A DNA stretch of 48,084 nucleotides. It comes from Cytobacillus firmus. GTDB taxonomy: Bacteria; Bacillota; Bacilli; Bacillales; Cytobacillaceae. A model generated the notes under the pieces. It did no database searches and was not told the origin of the DNA. It saw nothing but the letters and a program-made list of their open reading frames with translations. Location of the stretch: contig NZ_JAMBOJ010000034.1 in assembly GCF_023715565.1 (NCBI RefSeq), positions 1-48,084 of the forward strand. The letters run 5' to 3'. Below, piece after piece: positions 15,897 to 23,727 of this stretch. The position numbers were made by a program, and so were the translations under genes. The first letter of the stretch is position 1. Each line of letters starts with the position of its first letter.

Positions 15897-16160
15897 ATGA
15901 AAGAGAATACCAACGAAACACAACTTGGCATTTTTCATTCTCTTATTACTGTAGGGATCCTGTTTTTAATAATTTATTTAATCAAACAACCGAATGTAAA
16001 TTCCTTCTTATATGCTGGAATGTTCTTTATTAGTAAAAGTGTGGTTGATATTATATTTCACAAAATAGGTTTTACATTTAGAGGGACTGGCATAAAGAAA
16101 ATGCTTATTTTAAACAGTGTACTCTTATTGTTTTTCATTGTTTGGGGTTTTATAAAATAA
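15897..16160 (+). CDS. Small integral membrane protein, unknown
   Basis: An 87-residue protein with three likely membrane segments (about 10-30, 37-55 and 68-86) and a short polar N terminus. ATG 15897 has GGAGGGGG at a good distance; a GTG at 15891 is too close to that site. No recognised family. It stands between the gpx promoter and the acyltransferase-like gene, with a short hairpin CCAGATTAATCTGG at 16162-16175 after the stop. Confidence 0.65.
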   Translation: MKENTNETQLGIFHSLITVGILFLIIYLIKQPNVNSFLYAGMFFISKSVVDIIFHKIGFTFRGTGIKKMLILNSVLLLFFIVWGFIK

Positions 16161-16161
16161 G

Positions 16162-16175
16162 CCAGATTAATCTGG
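16162..16175. repeat. 14-bp perfect palindrome after the small membrane protein gene
   Basis: CCAGATTAATCTGG forms a 5-bp stem with TTAA loop. The T tract is very short, so a terminator role is weak. Confidence 0.35.
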
Positions 16176-16178
16176 TTA

Positions 16179-16319
16179 GTGATAGGGCATCTGGATGAGC
16201 CAATTGGGGATGGCTTTGTTGAGTATAGAGTAAGATTCCTGATTTATAACGGAATATTTGCGATAAAGGGGATTCCGAAAAGTATGAGGTTTTATAACAT
16301 TAAATTGAAAGAGATGTAG
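16179..16319 (+). CDS. Possible 46-residue small protein or gene remnant
   Basis: From GTG 16179 a frame is open to TAG at 16317-16319. It reads as plausible protein (DEPIGDGFVEYRVRFLIYNG and further basic residues at the end). No ribosome site precedes the GTG, so it may be the tail of a lost gene rather than an active one. Nothing else is seen in 16176-16401. Confidence 0.2.
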   Translation: MIGHLDEPIGDGFVEYRVRFLIYNGIFAIKGIPKSMRFYNIKLKEM

Positions 16320-16401
16320 AATTTCATAAATCCCTCGGCTGGAATTTCATGCTGCCTTCCTTTATTCTAAGTAAAAGAAACGAATAGAAGAGGGATCTGC
16401 T

Positions 16402-17466
16402 TTGAAAAAGATTTATAGTGATATTATTCAATTCCGCGGCAATCACTTTGATTTTGGTTTTATGCAGGGAGAGAGAATAAAGGATTCTCTTTCTGTTAGG
16501 AATCGGGAGGATCAATGGAAGGTACGGAAGCCGCGTTTTTCAATAAATGAAGAAGAAGTAAAAAAAGCCATTACGAGGTTTGCGCCCGGAATTTGGGACG
16601 AGCTGCTTGGGTTGCAGGAAGCATTGCAATGGCCGATGGAGAGGGTGTTAAAGGAGTTTGGCGGATATCGCCTCGATTATGTCCGCTCAGGCTGTTCCAT
16701 CCTGACAGGGGATAATTACCTAATCCGAAACTATGATTACCATCCGAAAACCTATGAGGGGCGCTATACTTTTTATCAGCCAACCGATCAGGGCTATGCA
16801 ATTATGGGGCCCAGCCAGAGGGTAACTGGCCGGATGGATGGCATGAATGAAAAAGGACTTGTCATCGGGTATAATTTCATGAACCGTAAAAAGCCTGCTG
16901 ATGGCTTTATCTGCTGCATGATCGGACGCCTGATTTTGGAGGCATGTGCAAATGTTAAAGAAGCGGTTGAGATGCTGAAGGAAATTCCGCACCGCAATTC
17001 CTTTACATACGTTGTGTATGACACAAGCGGAGAGACATATGCAGTGGAAACGTCTCCGAGAGGTGTAGAGGTCCGTCAGACGACTGCCTGTACAAATCAT
17101 TTTGAAATCATGCAGGATGAAAACCGCAACCATCTGGCTGACAGCGTGCGAAGGCTGGATGTCATGAAAAGCCGTCAGGATGGGCATCTGGATGCACATG
17201 ATGCATTCCGCCTTCTGAATGATAGTGATAAAGGTGTCTTTTCAGATCTTTATGGAAGCTGGGCGGGGACCATTCATACTTCAGCCTATCTGCCGCAGGA
17301 GATGAAGGCCTGGTTTTCGCTCGGCGGCGACAGGGACCCAGTTGTTTTTGACTTCAGAAGATGGCTCCAAGGCGAGGATATTGAAATGAATAGAATCACT
17401 GGTGAAGTGGATACGGATATTCCTTTTTTGCATATGGATGAGCACGCGAATTGGTTCAGGAAATAA
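16402..17466 (+). CDS. C45-family Ntn-hydrolase / acyltransferase-like protein
   Basis: The 354-residue protein resembles the acyl-CoA:6-aminopenicillanate acyltransferase group (peptidase family C45), whose members self-cleave to expose an N-terminal nucleophile Cys. The candidate Cys is in RSGCSILTGDNYLIRNYDYH, where the G|C bond is the expected cut. GMNEKGLVIGYNFM and SFTYVVYDTSGETYAVETSP also match family blocks. Bacterial relatives act as amidases or choloylglycine-like hydrolases on unknown natural substrates. The start is TTG 16402, with AGAGGGAT upstream. No membrane segment. The gene stands alone. Confidence 0.8.
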   Translation: MKKIYSDIIQFRGNHFDFGFMQGERIKDSLSVRNREDQWKVRKPRFSINEEEVKKAITRFAPGIWDELLGLQEALQWPMERVLKEFGGYRLDYVRSGCSILTGDNYLIRNYDYHPKTYEGRYTFYQPTDQGYAIMGPSQRVTGRMDGMNEKGLVIGYNFMNRKKPADGFICCMIGRLILEACANVKEAVEMLKEIPHRNSFTYVVYDTSGETYAVETSPRGVEVRQTTACTNHFEIMQDENRNHLADSVRRLDVMKSRQDGHLDAHDAFRLLNDSDKGVFSDLYGSWAGTIHTSAYLPQEMKAWFSLGGDRDPVVFDFRRWLQGEDIEMNRITGEVDTDIPFLHMDEHANWFRK

Positions 17467-17573
17467 TAATTGTTTTTTTTTTTGAAAAATGGACAAACCC
17501 TTACATACTTTCACCTCTACAGGTTGTGGTACACTTTATATAATGAATTGGATGTAAACTGAGGTGCATACAA

Positions 17574-18959
17574 GTGAAAACAGTATTAGTCATAGGCGGC
17601 GGTGTAACAGGGTTGTCCGCCATGTATGAGTTGAATAAGTGGAAAAAAGAAAACAATCAGGATATACGGCTGGTGCTGGCAGAATCTGCAGAACAGCTTG
17701 GCGGAAAAATACGCACAGTAAGGGAAGGCGGCTTCACAATCGAAGCGGGAGCTGATTCGATTGTTGCCCGCAAAGCGGATTCGATGAATTTTATCCAGGA
17801 GCTTGGTTTGGAAGAAGAGGTTGTGTACAATGCGGCGGGACGGTCGTATATTTACACTGAAGGCGAACTGAAGCTGATCCCGGCAGATGCTGTATTTGGA
17901 ATCCCGGCCAGTGTTGAATCTCTTGCCAAATCCACGCTAGTTTCAGCAGAAGGAAAGGTTGAAGCCCTGAAAGATTTTTATACGAAAAATGACCGCTTTA
18001 CTAAGAATGATTCGATCGGCGATTTCCTTGAGCATTTCTTTGGTAAAGAACTGGTGGAAAAACAAATAGCGCCTGTTCTCTCGGGAGTATACTCAGGGAA
18101 TCTCAGTGACTTAACCATCGCTTCGACTCTTCCGCAGGTGTTTGATTATAAAGAAAAATACGGCAGTATCATAAGAGGTTTCGAGGAAAATAAAAAGGTG
18201 TTCCAGAGCGGCGGGGGAAAGAAGTTCCTTTCCTTTAAAAAGGGTTTGGATGCCTTAATTGACGCTTATGAGGAAAGATTGGACGAAACAGAAATCTTAA
18301 AAAACAAACAGGCTGTTAAAATAGAAAAATCGGATCATGGATATATAGTTGTTTTCTCAAATGGCGAAACCCTGGAGGCGGATCATATAGTGCTGAGCAT
18401 TCCGCATAATGCCGCTGAATCCCTATTCGATGATAAGGAGCTGAAAGCGGAGTTCGAACCGTTGAAGAACAGTTCCCTGATCTCAATTTATCTTGCTTAT
18501 GATATACCAGACAGCGAGCTGCCTGAAGACGGGACAGGCTTCATCACGGCCAATACGGCTGAACTGACCTGCAATGCATGTACATGGACAAGCCGCAAGT
18601 GGAAGCATACGTCAGAAAGCGGTAATTTGCTTGTTAGGTTATTTTATAAAAGCAGCCATCCGGCCTTTGCCTCTCTAAAGGAAATGAATGAAGAAGAAAT
18701 GCTGCAGGCGGCTCTGGCTGATATAGAAAAAAGCCTTGGCATAACGGCTGAGCCTTTGGCAAGTGAATTAACAAAGTGGACAGAAAAAATGCCAAATTAT
18801 CTGATTTCCCATCCTGAGACAGTAGCAACGCTTGAAAGCAGGCTTGGCCGGGAATACCCTGGAATATGGCTTGCAGGCTGCTCTTATTACGGTGTCGGCA
18901 TCCCTGATTGTATTAAAAATGGGGCAGAAACTGCCGGTAAAATTATTGAGAGTCTGTAA
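17574..18959 (+). CDS. hemY: Coproporphyrinogen III / protoporphyrinogen oxidase (HemY/CgoX)
   Basis: Predicted FAD enzyme of heme synthesis. In Gram-positive bacteria the HemY-type enzyme oxidises coproporphyrinogen III to coproporphyrin III (now also called CgoX). The 461 residues begin with the dinucleotide-binding VIGGGVTGLSAMYELNK, followed by the GGKIRTV loop, GADSI, the long substrate domain and the closing FAD motif IWLAGCSYYGVGIPDCIKNG. GTG 17574 follows GAGGTG. Here it is solitary, without hemE and hemH beside it. A TATAAT lies at 17539-17544 with no clear -35. Confidence 0.93.
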   Translation: MKTVLVIGGGVTGLSAMYELNKWKKENNQDIRLVLAESAEQLGGKIRTVREGGFTIEAGADSIVARKADSMNFIQELGLEEEVVYNAAGRSYIYTEGELKLIPADAVFGIPASVESLAKSTLVSAEGKVEALKDFYTKNDRFTKNDSIGDFLEHFFGKELVEKQIAPVLSGVYSGNLSDLTIASTLPQVFDYKEKYGSIIRGFEENKKVFQSGGGKKFLSFKKGLDALIDAYEERLDETEILKNKQAVKIEKSDHGYIVVFSNGETLEADHIVLSIPHNAAESLFDDKELKAEFEPLKNSSLISIYLAYDIPDSELPEDGTGFITANTAELTCNACTWTSRKWKHTSESGNLLVRLFYKSSHPAFASLKEMNEEEMLQAALADIEKSLGITAEPLASELTKWTEKMPNYLISHPETVATLESRLGREYPGIWLAGCSYYGVGIPDCIKNGAETAGKIIESL

Positions 18960-18965
18960 AGTGAA

Positions 18966-19002
18966 GAAAATCCCCCTCTTTTGAGAGTGGGGATTTCTTT
19001 TT
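18966..19002 (+). terminator. Rho-independent terminator after hemY
   Basis: AAATCCCC (18968-18975) pairs with GGGGATTT (18989-18996), with an inner CTC/GAG; then CTTTTT. Confidence 0.8.
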
Positions 19003-19171
19003 GAAGATTTAAAAGGACCGCGTGTAGGAGTGTTAGGAGCAGCTCATTCAATATACTGCCCATTAGCGAAAAGGGGAACTGCAGAAGTGAATGTCTGTCT
19101 CGCAGTTTGCTGATGCTGACAATGGGAAAAATGATGAATTAACCATGGATATATACGAACAAAGATTCTAG
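19000..19171 (+). pseudogene. Possible decayed gene fragment
   Basis: Within the 348-base gap 18960-19307, one frame from 19000 reads FEDLKGPRVGVLGAAHSIYC and ends at TGA 19111. A frame shifted by one continues as SQFADADNGKNDELTMDIYE and ends at TAG 19169-19171. Both read like real protein, and together they suggest a frameshifted remnant. There is no start or ribosome site, and the family was not recognised. Confidence 0.3.
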
Positions 19172-19268
19172 TAAAAGGGCAATAGAATCATCACTCATGC
19201 AAATTATTATAAAATTTAAAAAATTAAACATTTACAAAATATTAACCAACTGTTAATATTTAATAAAA

Positions 19269-19282
19269 GTAAAACGCTTACA
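19269..19282. promoter_or_regulatory. cre/LacI-like operator upstream of the LacI-type gene
   Basis: GTAAAACGCTTACA matches the CcpA cre pattern TGNAANCGNNNNCA at 6 of 8 fixed bases, with TGTAAGCG on the other strand. It ends 25 bases before ATG 19308, so carbon-catabolite control of the regulator is possible. Confidence 0.35.
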
Positions 19283-19307
19283 ATCTAGATATAACTGGAG
19301 GGTCAAA

Positions 19308-20324
19308 ATGAGCTACACTATTAACGATATAGCTGAAAGGGCGGGGGTATCCAAGTCAACAGTTTCGAGAGTAATAACTAATAGTGGCTACACAAGTATG
19401 GAAACAAGGCAGAAAGTTTGGAAGGTTATTGAAGAATTGAAATATCAGCCTAATGGATTGGCGAGAGCTATGGTTTCTCAGCAGACCAATACAATTGGAG
19501 TTATTATCATGGCTAATCACTATCCAGTAATCTCTCATCCTTTTTATGGGAAGGTATTAGATGGAATTTTAGAGGCTGCTGATCATTATCGTTATTCTGT
19601 AATTGTGACAACGGAAAAAGAGATGTCTTTAAGCTCCACTGAAGACATGATCATCAAGAGAGTTGATGGCATTATTCTCATCAGCCGTCTTCAAGATGAA
19701 GTAATTGATTTTATTGATAAATATAAAGTTCCTTATATTATGGTTAATGGAACTACCGAAAAGCAAAATGTAATTAATATAGTTAACGATGATATGCAGG
19801 GTGGAATGTTAGCAGCCGATCATTTATTTCAATCTGGCTACCGTAATATTGGAGTTATTGTGGGGCCGCAAGAACACAGAAGCCATAGTTTTCGGTACAA
19901 GGGTTTTTCTCGCAGGTTAAAAGAGCTGGGGTGCCAATTAAATGAAAATATGGTAGATCAGACAAAAAACTCTAAGTTTGAAAGTGGAAGAGAAGCTTTT
20001 TTAGCGATATGGGAGCGTTCCCATAATAAACCAGATGCTATTTTTGCAACAAATGATATTCTGGCATTTGGAGCAATTCGGGAAATGAATCATTTAGGTC
20101 TTAAAGTACCTGATGATATAGCTGTAATGGGCTTTGATAATATTGATTTTACCGAAATATCAACCCCTTCTATTACAACGGTGCATATTGAAAAGACAAA
20201 AATGGGGTATGATGCAGTTACTGTGCTGGAGCAAATTATTAAAAGGCAGGAAGTAAAGCTCGAAATGATCGAGTACAAGCCCAGGCTGATTGAACGTGAA
20301 AGTACTCGGAAAAGAGAAATTTAA
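19308..20324 (+). CDS. LacI/GalR-family transcriptional regulator
   Basis: A 338-residue repressor. Residues 2-50 form the LacI helix-turn-helix and hinge helix (YTINDIAERAGVSKSTVSRV). From about 60 on is a periplasmic-binding-protein-like ligand domain that binds an inducer. ATG 19308 has TGGAGGG upstream. It is the first gene of a cluster encoding a sugar-type ABC importer, a phosphatase and a phosphodiesterase, so the inducer is probably their substrate or product. Two nearly identical palindromes, one inside this gene (20009-20024) and one after it (20351-20366), have the central CG usual for LacI-family operators and are the obvious targets. Confidence 0.92.
   Translation: MSYTINDIAERAGVSKSTVSRVITNSGYTSMETRQKVWKVIEELKYQPNGLARAMVSQQTNTIGVIIMANHYPVISHPFYGKVLDGILEAADHYRYSVIVTTEKEMSLSSTEDMIIKRVDGIILISRLQDEVIDFIDKYKVPYIMVNGTTEKQNVINIVNDDMQGGMLAADHLFQSGYRNIGVIVGPQEHRSHSFRYKGFSRRLKELGCQLNENMVDQTKNSKFESGREAFLAIWERSHNKPDAIFATNDILAFGAIREMNHLGLKVPDDIAVMGFDNIDFTEISTPSITTVHIEKTKMGYDAVTVLEQIIKRQEVKLEMIEYKPRLIERESTRKREI
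20009..20024. promoter_or_regulatory. Intragenic LacI-type operator copy
   Basis: ATGGGAGCGTTCCCAT lies inside the LacI-type coding region (codons for W-E-R-S-H). It differs by one base from the palindrome at 20351-20366, 342 bp downstream centre to centre. The same regulator could bind both and loop the DNA between. Also close to TGGGAGCGCTCCCA, the site of actinobacterial CebR. Confidence 0.5.
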
Positions 20325-20337
20325 GATATTAATTGTT

Positions 20338-20379
20338 TGCTGGTTCTTATATGGGAACGTTCCCATATTAGAACCAGCA
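20338..20379. promoter_or_regulatory. Long near-perfect palindrome with a LacI-family operator core
   Basis: A 42-bp palindrome centred between 20358 and 20359 has 21-bp arms with one mismatch. Its core is ATGGGAACGTTCCCAT (20351-20366) and its outer arms are GCTGGTTCT / AGAACCAGC. It begins 14 bases after the LacI-type stop and lies 80 bases before the binding-protein gene. There is no T tract, so a DNA operator is favoured over a simple terminator, though the RNA would also fold strongly. Confidence 0.7.
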
Positions 20380-20458
20380 GCTTCTCTATTTAACATCTCT
20401 TGTTTTAATTGCTGAATGGATACTAGTAATCTATAAAACTAAATGAGGAGGAAACAAA

Positions 20459-21841
20459 GTGAAAAAAAGTGTACTAAGTTTAGTTTCGTTTTTGACAGTG
20501 GCTGCTGCGGCTTTAACAGGCTGTCAAAAACAATCAGAGGCGGATGCACAGCCAGCGGATAATGGAGTGGTTACTATATCAGCATGGAGCGAGGGGGCTG
20601 AAGTCACACGATTAACGAATCTTGAGAAGGCGTCAGAGAAATTGAATGAGGAGTTGAAGTCTCAGGGAAAGGACATCCAGGTCAAGGTTGAACCCAAGTC
20701 ATTCGATGGAGGATGGGATCAATATGCAAAACAGTTTATGCTCTCTGCGAAGGCAGGAAAAGCACCCGATATCTATATAACACCACATGAGACAATTGGC
20801 TGGCTTGCAGATGGTAATTATATCATGCCGCTGGATGAGCTGAGAGATTCTAAAGAGTATGCGGATGTATTCCCTAAATTATGGGACGCAGCTTCTTATA
20901 ATGGACATATATGGGGAGCACTTCAAGATAACGAAGCCCGCCCGGTATTTTATAACAAAAACATACTAAAGGACCTGGGCTGGAATGAAACTGAAATTGA
21001 AGAACTTCCAGAGAAAGTCAGGAGGGGAGAGTTTACTCTTGATGATATGACAAAACTTGCTGAAGAAGTTGTAAAGCAGGGAAAGGCTAAATATGGAGTT
21101 ATTCATCGCCCGGTAAATGGTGCAGATTTTCATTATTTTAATTATCTTTTTGGAGGACAACTTTATAGTGAAGAGGATAACAAAATAGTGTTGGATAAAA
21201 GTGCAGTTGGCAAACAGCTGGCTTACCACTATGAACTGGCTCAGAAGAAGCTGCTCCCCGATAAATTAATTTCAATGGAATGGAAGAATGTCCATAGAAT
21301 GGTTGTAAATGGCGAGACATTATTTTATTATGGAGGAATTTGGAATGTTTTTAATTGGGGCAATGACAATTTTCACGATCAGTTAGGCAAGGTTGATGCT
21401 AAATGGGTTAATGAAAATTTCGGTATGATGCTTGTTCCAGCTGCTGAAAAAGGAGGAGAACCTATAACTTTATCCCATCCATTTCTTTATACTGTAAATG
21501 CTAAAACTAAACATCCAGATTTAACAAAAAGATTGCTGGAACTGGTGGCTGATCCTAAGCTGCAGACAGAGCATAATCTCCAAACTTTCCACCTTCCTGT
21601 CACTGAAAGAGCGGCAGAAGATCCGGAATTTAAAACAGATCTTACTTTAGGAAATATAGCGTATATGTCAGAATATACAACTTTTCTTCCGAATCATGAA
21701 GGATTTACTAAGTACAGCAATGTATTTTGGAATTCGCTGCAGGCTGTGGAATTAGGCAAGCAAACGCCAGATCAGGCATTGGAATCAATGGAAGCACAAT
21801 TGAAAGTAGATCTTGGTGAAGACCTGAAAATTGTAGAATAA
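20459..21841 (+). CDS. Carbohydrate-type ABC transporter substrate-binding lipoprotein
   Basis: A family 1 extracellular solute-binding protein (MalE/UgpB type), 460 residues. The signal peptide ends in the lipobox ALTGC, so Cys22 is lipidated and the protein is held at the outer membrane face. Two alpha/beta lobes show the usual APDIYITPHE, and Trp/Tyr residues (FYYGGIWNVFNWG) could stack on a sugar ring. GTG 20459 follows GAGGAGGAAA. First structural gene of the LacI-controlled operon. The ligand is unknown; nearby phosphatase and phosphodiesterase genes suggest a phosphodiester or polyol phosphate. An ordinary sugar remains possible. Confidence 0.88.
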   Translation: MKKSVLSLVSFLTVAAAALTGCQKQSEADAQPADNGVVTISAWSEGAEVTRLTNLEKASEKLNEELKSQGKDIQVKVEPKSFDGGWDQYAKQFMLSAKAGKAPDIYITPHETIGWLADGNYIMPLDELRDSKEYADVFPKLWDAASYNGHIWGALQDNEARPVFYNKNILKDLGWNETEIEELPEKVRRGEFTLDDMTKLAEEVVKQGKAKYGVIHRPVNGADFHYFNYLFGGQLYSEEDNKIVLDKSAVGKQLAYHYELAQKKLLPDKLISMEWKNVHRMVVNGETLFYYGGIWNVFNWGNDNFHDQLGKVDAKWVNENFGMMLVPAAEKGGEPITLSHPFLYTVNAKTKHPDLTKRLLELVADPKLQTEHNLQTFHLPVTERAAEDPEFKTDLTLGNIAYMSEYTTFLPNHEGFTKYSNVFWNSLQAVELGKQTPDQALESMEAQLKVDLGEDLKIVE

Positions 21842-21852
21842 TCAATGCTTTG

Positions 21853-21877
21853 CGTATCTGCTGTGATAACGGATACG
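21853..21877. repeat. Short intercistronic inverted repeat
   Basis: CGTATC (21853-21858) and GATACG (21872-21877) between the binding-protein and first permease genes. Such hairpins often protect the binding-protein mRNA; no T tract. Confidence 0.3.
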
Positions 21878-21901
21878 ATCTAAAAGAAAGGGGAGCAGTA
21901 A

Positions 21902-22816
21902 ATGAAAAAGTCAAAATTTTTAATTAATGGGATGCGAAAACACAGTCTGCCATGGCTGATGCTTGCCCCTTTTCTTATTCTAATCGTCATTTTCTTTTTT
22001 CTGCCTATAATTCTTATCGCAGTAAATGCTTTTACAGATATGGATTCAGCACTCCAGTGGACATTCAATGGAATCGATAACTTTAAAAAAATGCTTTTGG
22101 ATCCAAATATGCCAGAAATATTGAAAAATACCTTTATCTATGTATTTTTCACACTTGCTATCAATGTTCTATTCGGATTAGTTTTAGGGCTATTAACTTC
22201 ATATTTTATTCAAAAGGAAAGCGTCGGTCTCTTATTTCGGACAATCTGGATGCTTCCGCGGATATCTCCACCAGTTGTATATGTTCTTCTTTGGCTTTGG
22301 TTTTTTGACCCTAGCCCATATGGAATCTTAAATAGCTTGCGTGCATTAGTGGATCTTCCTCCTGGAGAATGGCTCTCCAGCAATCCAAAAACGGCAATTG
22401 TACTAGCTAATGGAATGATTGGAGCCTCTTTCGGAATGATTATTTTCTCATCAGCAATCAAATCCATTCCCGAAAATTTATTTCAGGCGGCTAAAGTTGA
22501 TGGAGCATCTCAATGGTCTATCATACAGGATATTATTATTCCAGCAATACGCTGGCCGCTTATGTTTGTAACAATGTGGCAACTCTTATCCCTCTTAACT
22601 TCTTATGAATATATCCTGCTGTTAACCGGCGGGGGGCCAATGGTCGAAAGTGAAGTGCTTTCATTGTATTCATACCATAAAGCGTTTGAAAGCTTTGAGT
22701 ATGGATATGGGTCTGCTGTATCTCTTGTACTGGTGGTCATTGCATTAGGATTTAGCGCTATTATTTGGAAAGTGTTTGGAATGAAAAAGATGATGGGTAC
22801 ATCCAGAGTTGAATAG
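21902..22816 (+). CDS. ABC transporter permease, MalF/UgpA type
   Basis: A 304-residue membrane subunit with six likely helices. The cytoplasmic coupling segment EAA-like motif reads ENLFQAAKVDGASQWSIIQD followed by IIIPAIRWP, the contact surface for the ATPase. ATG 21902 has AAAGGGGAG upstream. It pairs with the next gene to form the translocation channel of the importer. Confidence 0.9.
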   Translation: MKKSKFLINGMRKHSLPWLMLAPFLILIVIFFFLPIILIAVNAFTDMDSALQWTFNGIDNFKKMLLDPNMPEILKNTFIYVFFTLAINVLFGLVLGLLTSYFIQKESVGLLFRTIWMLPRISPPVVYVLLWLWFFDPSPYGILNSLRALVDLPPGEWLSSNPKTAIVLANGMIGASFGMIIFSSAIKSIPENLFQAAKVDGASQWSIIQDIIIPAIRWPLMFVTMWQLLSLLTSYEYILLLTGGGPMVESEVLSLYSYHKAFESFEYGYGSAVSLVLVVIALGFSAIIWKVFGMKKMMGTSRVE

Positions 22817-22830
22817 AAAGGAGTTTTGAT

Positions 22831-23727
22831 ATGGAGGGAATCTATGAGCCGAAAATGGAGGCTCCCAAAATTAAAACAGTTTCGAAATGGAATGCACGAA
22901 TCCCCTATATTATAGCTTATGGAACTTTAGGAATTACTACGCTTCCTATTATATTAATGTATCTATGGCTGCTTATGAGCTCCTTTTCTACACAGATGAA
23001 ACACGGGGTAATTCCTGTTGAGTTTACGCTGGAGAATTGGAGATTCTTATGGACGAACGTGGAAATGGTCGGTTCAGTCTATCCCAGTATTTGGACAGCT
23101 ACCTGGAATTCATTTGTATTTGCTGGGGTTCTGACAGTCCTTGAGGTTATCATCGGAGTGATGGCAGGATATGCGCTCTCCCGTATGGAATTCCCAGGCC
23201 GTCAAGGGATTATGAAAATGACAATGATGCTGCACGCATTTCCTAGTGTAGCACTGCTGATTGCCGTATTTTTCATTTTAAACTTTATGGGTCTTTTCGA
23301 CTCTCTCCTTGGAGTCATTCTGGTCAAGACTGCCTTGCAGATTCCGATGACTGCTTGGATTATTAAAGGATTTTTTGATGATGTGCCTTGGGATTTAGAG
23401 TGGGCAGGATTAATAGATGGGTGTAACCGATTTAAAGTTTGGTACACAATTGTTATTCCTATTATCAAGCCTGGCATAGCAGCAGTCTCCATTTTTTCTT
23501 TTTTGGCAGGCTGGTCTGAATTCTTATTATTGTATACTTTTGTACTCAGTGATGACAATATCACCTTATCCACGTATCTGCAGAAATTGATAAGTGACCC
23601 AAATTTAGTGAATTATGGTCTTTTGAGTGCCGTTTCTCTGTTTTATATGATTCCAGTTTTAATTTTCTTTATCTTTACGCAAAAATCGTTGATGCAAGTG
23701 AGTGCTGGAGGAGGCAAGGGTGTATGA
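22831..23727 (+). CDS. ABC transporter permease, MalG/UgpE type
   Basis: A 298-residue second membrane subunit with six likely helices and the EAA-like loop DVPWDLEWAGLIDGCNRFKV followed by WYTIVIPIIKPG. The usual EAA start is replaced by DLEWAGLIDG, a slight variant of the family pattern. ATG 22831 has AAAGGAG upstream, 14 bases after the first permease. Its last codons overlap the ATPase start (ATGA), so the three are translationally coupled. Confidence 0.9.
   Translation: MEGIYEPKMEAPKIKTVSKWNARIPYIIAYGTLGITTLPIILMYLWLLMSSFSTQMKHGVIPVEFTLENWRFLWTNVEMVGSVYPSIWTATWNSFVFAGVLTVLEVIIGVMAGYALSRMEFPGRQGIMKMTMMLHAFPSVALLIAVFFILNFMGLFDSLLGVILVKTALQIPMTAWIIKGFFDDVPWDLEWAGLIDGCNRFKVWYTIVIPIIKPGIAAVSIFSFLAGWSEFLLLYTFVLSDDNITLSTYLQKLISDPNLVNYGLLSAVSLFYMIPVLIFFIFTQKSLMQVSAGGGKGV

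Noticed and set aside
16162..16175. CCAGATTAATCTGG as a terminator
   Set aside because: Only five stem pairs and no T tract; listed only as a repeat.
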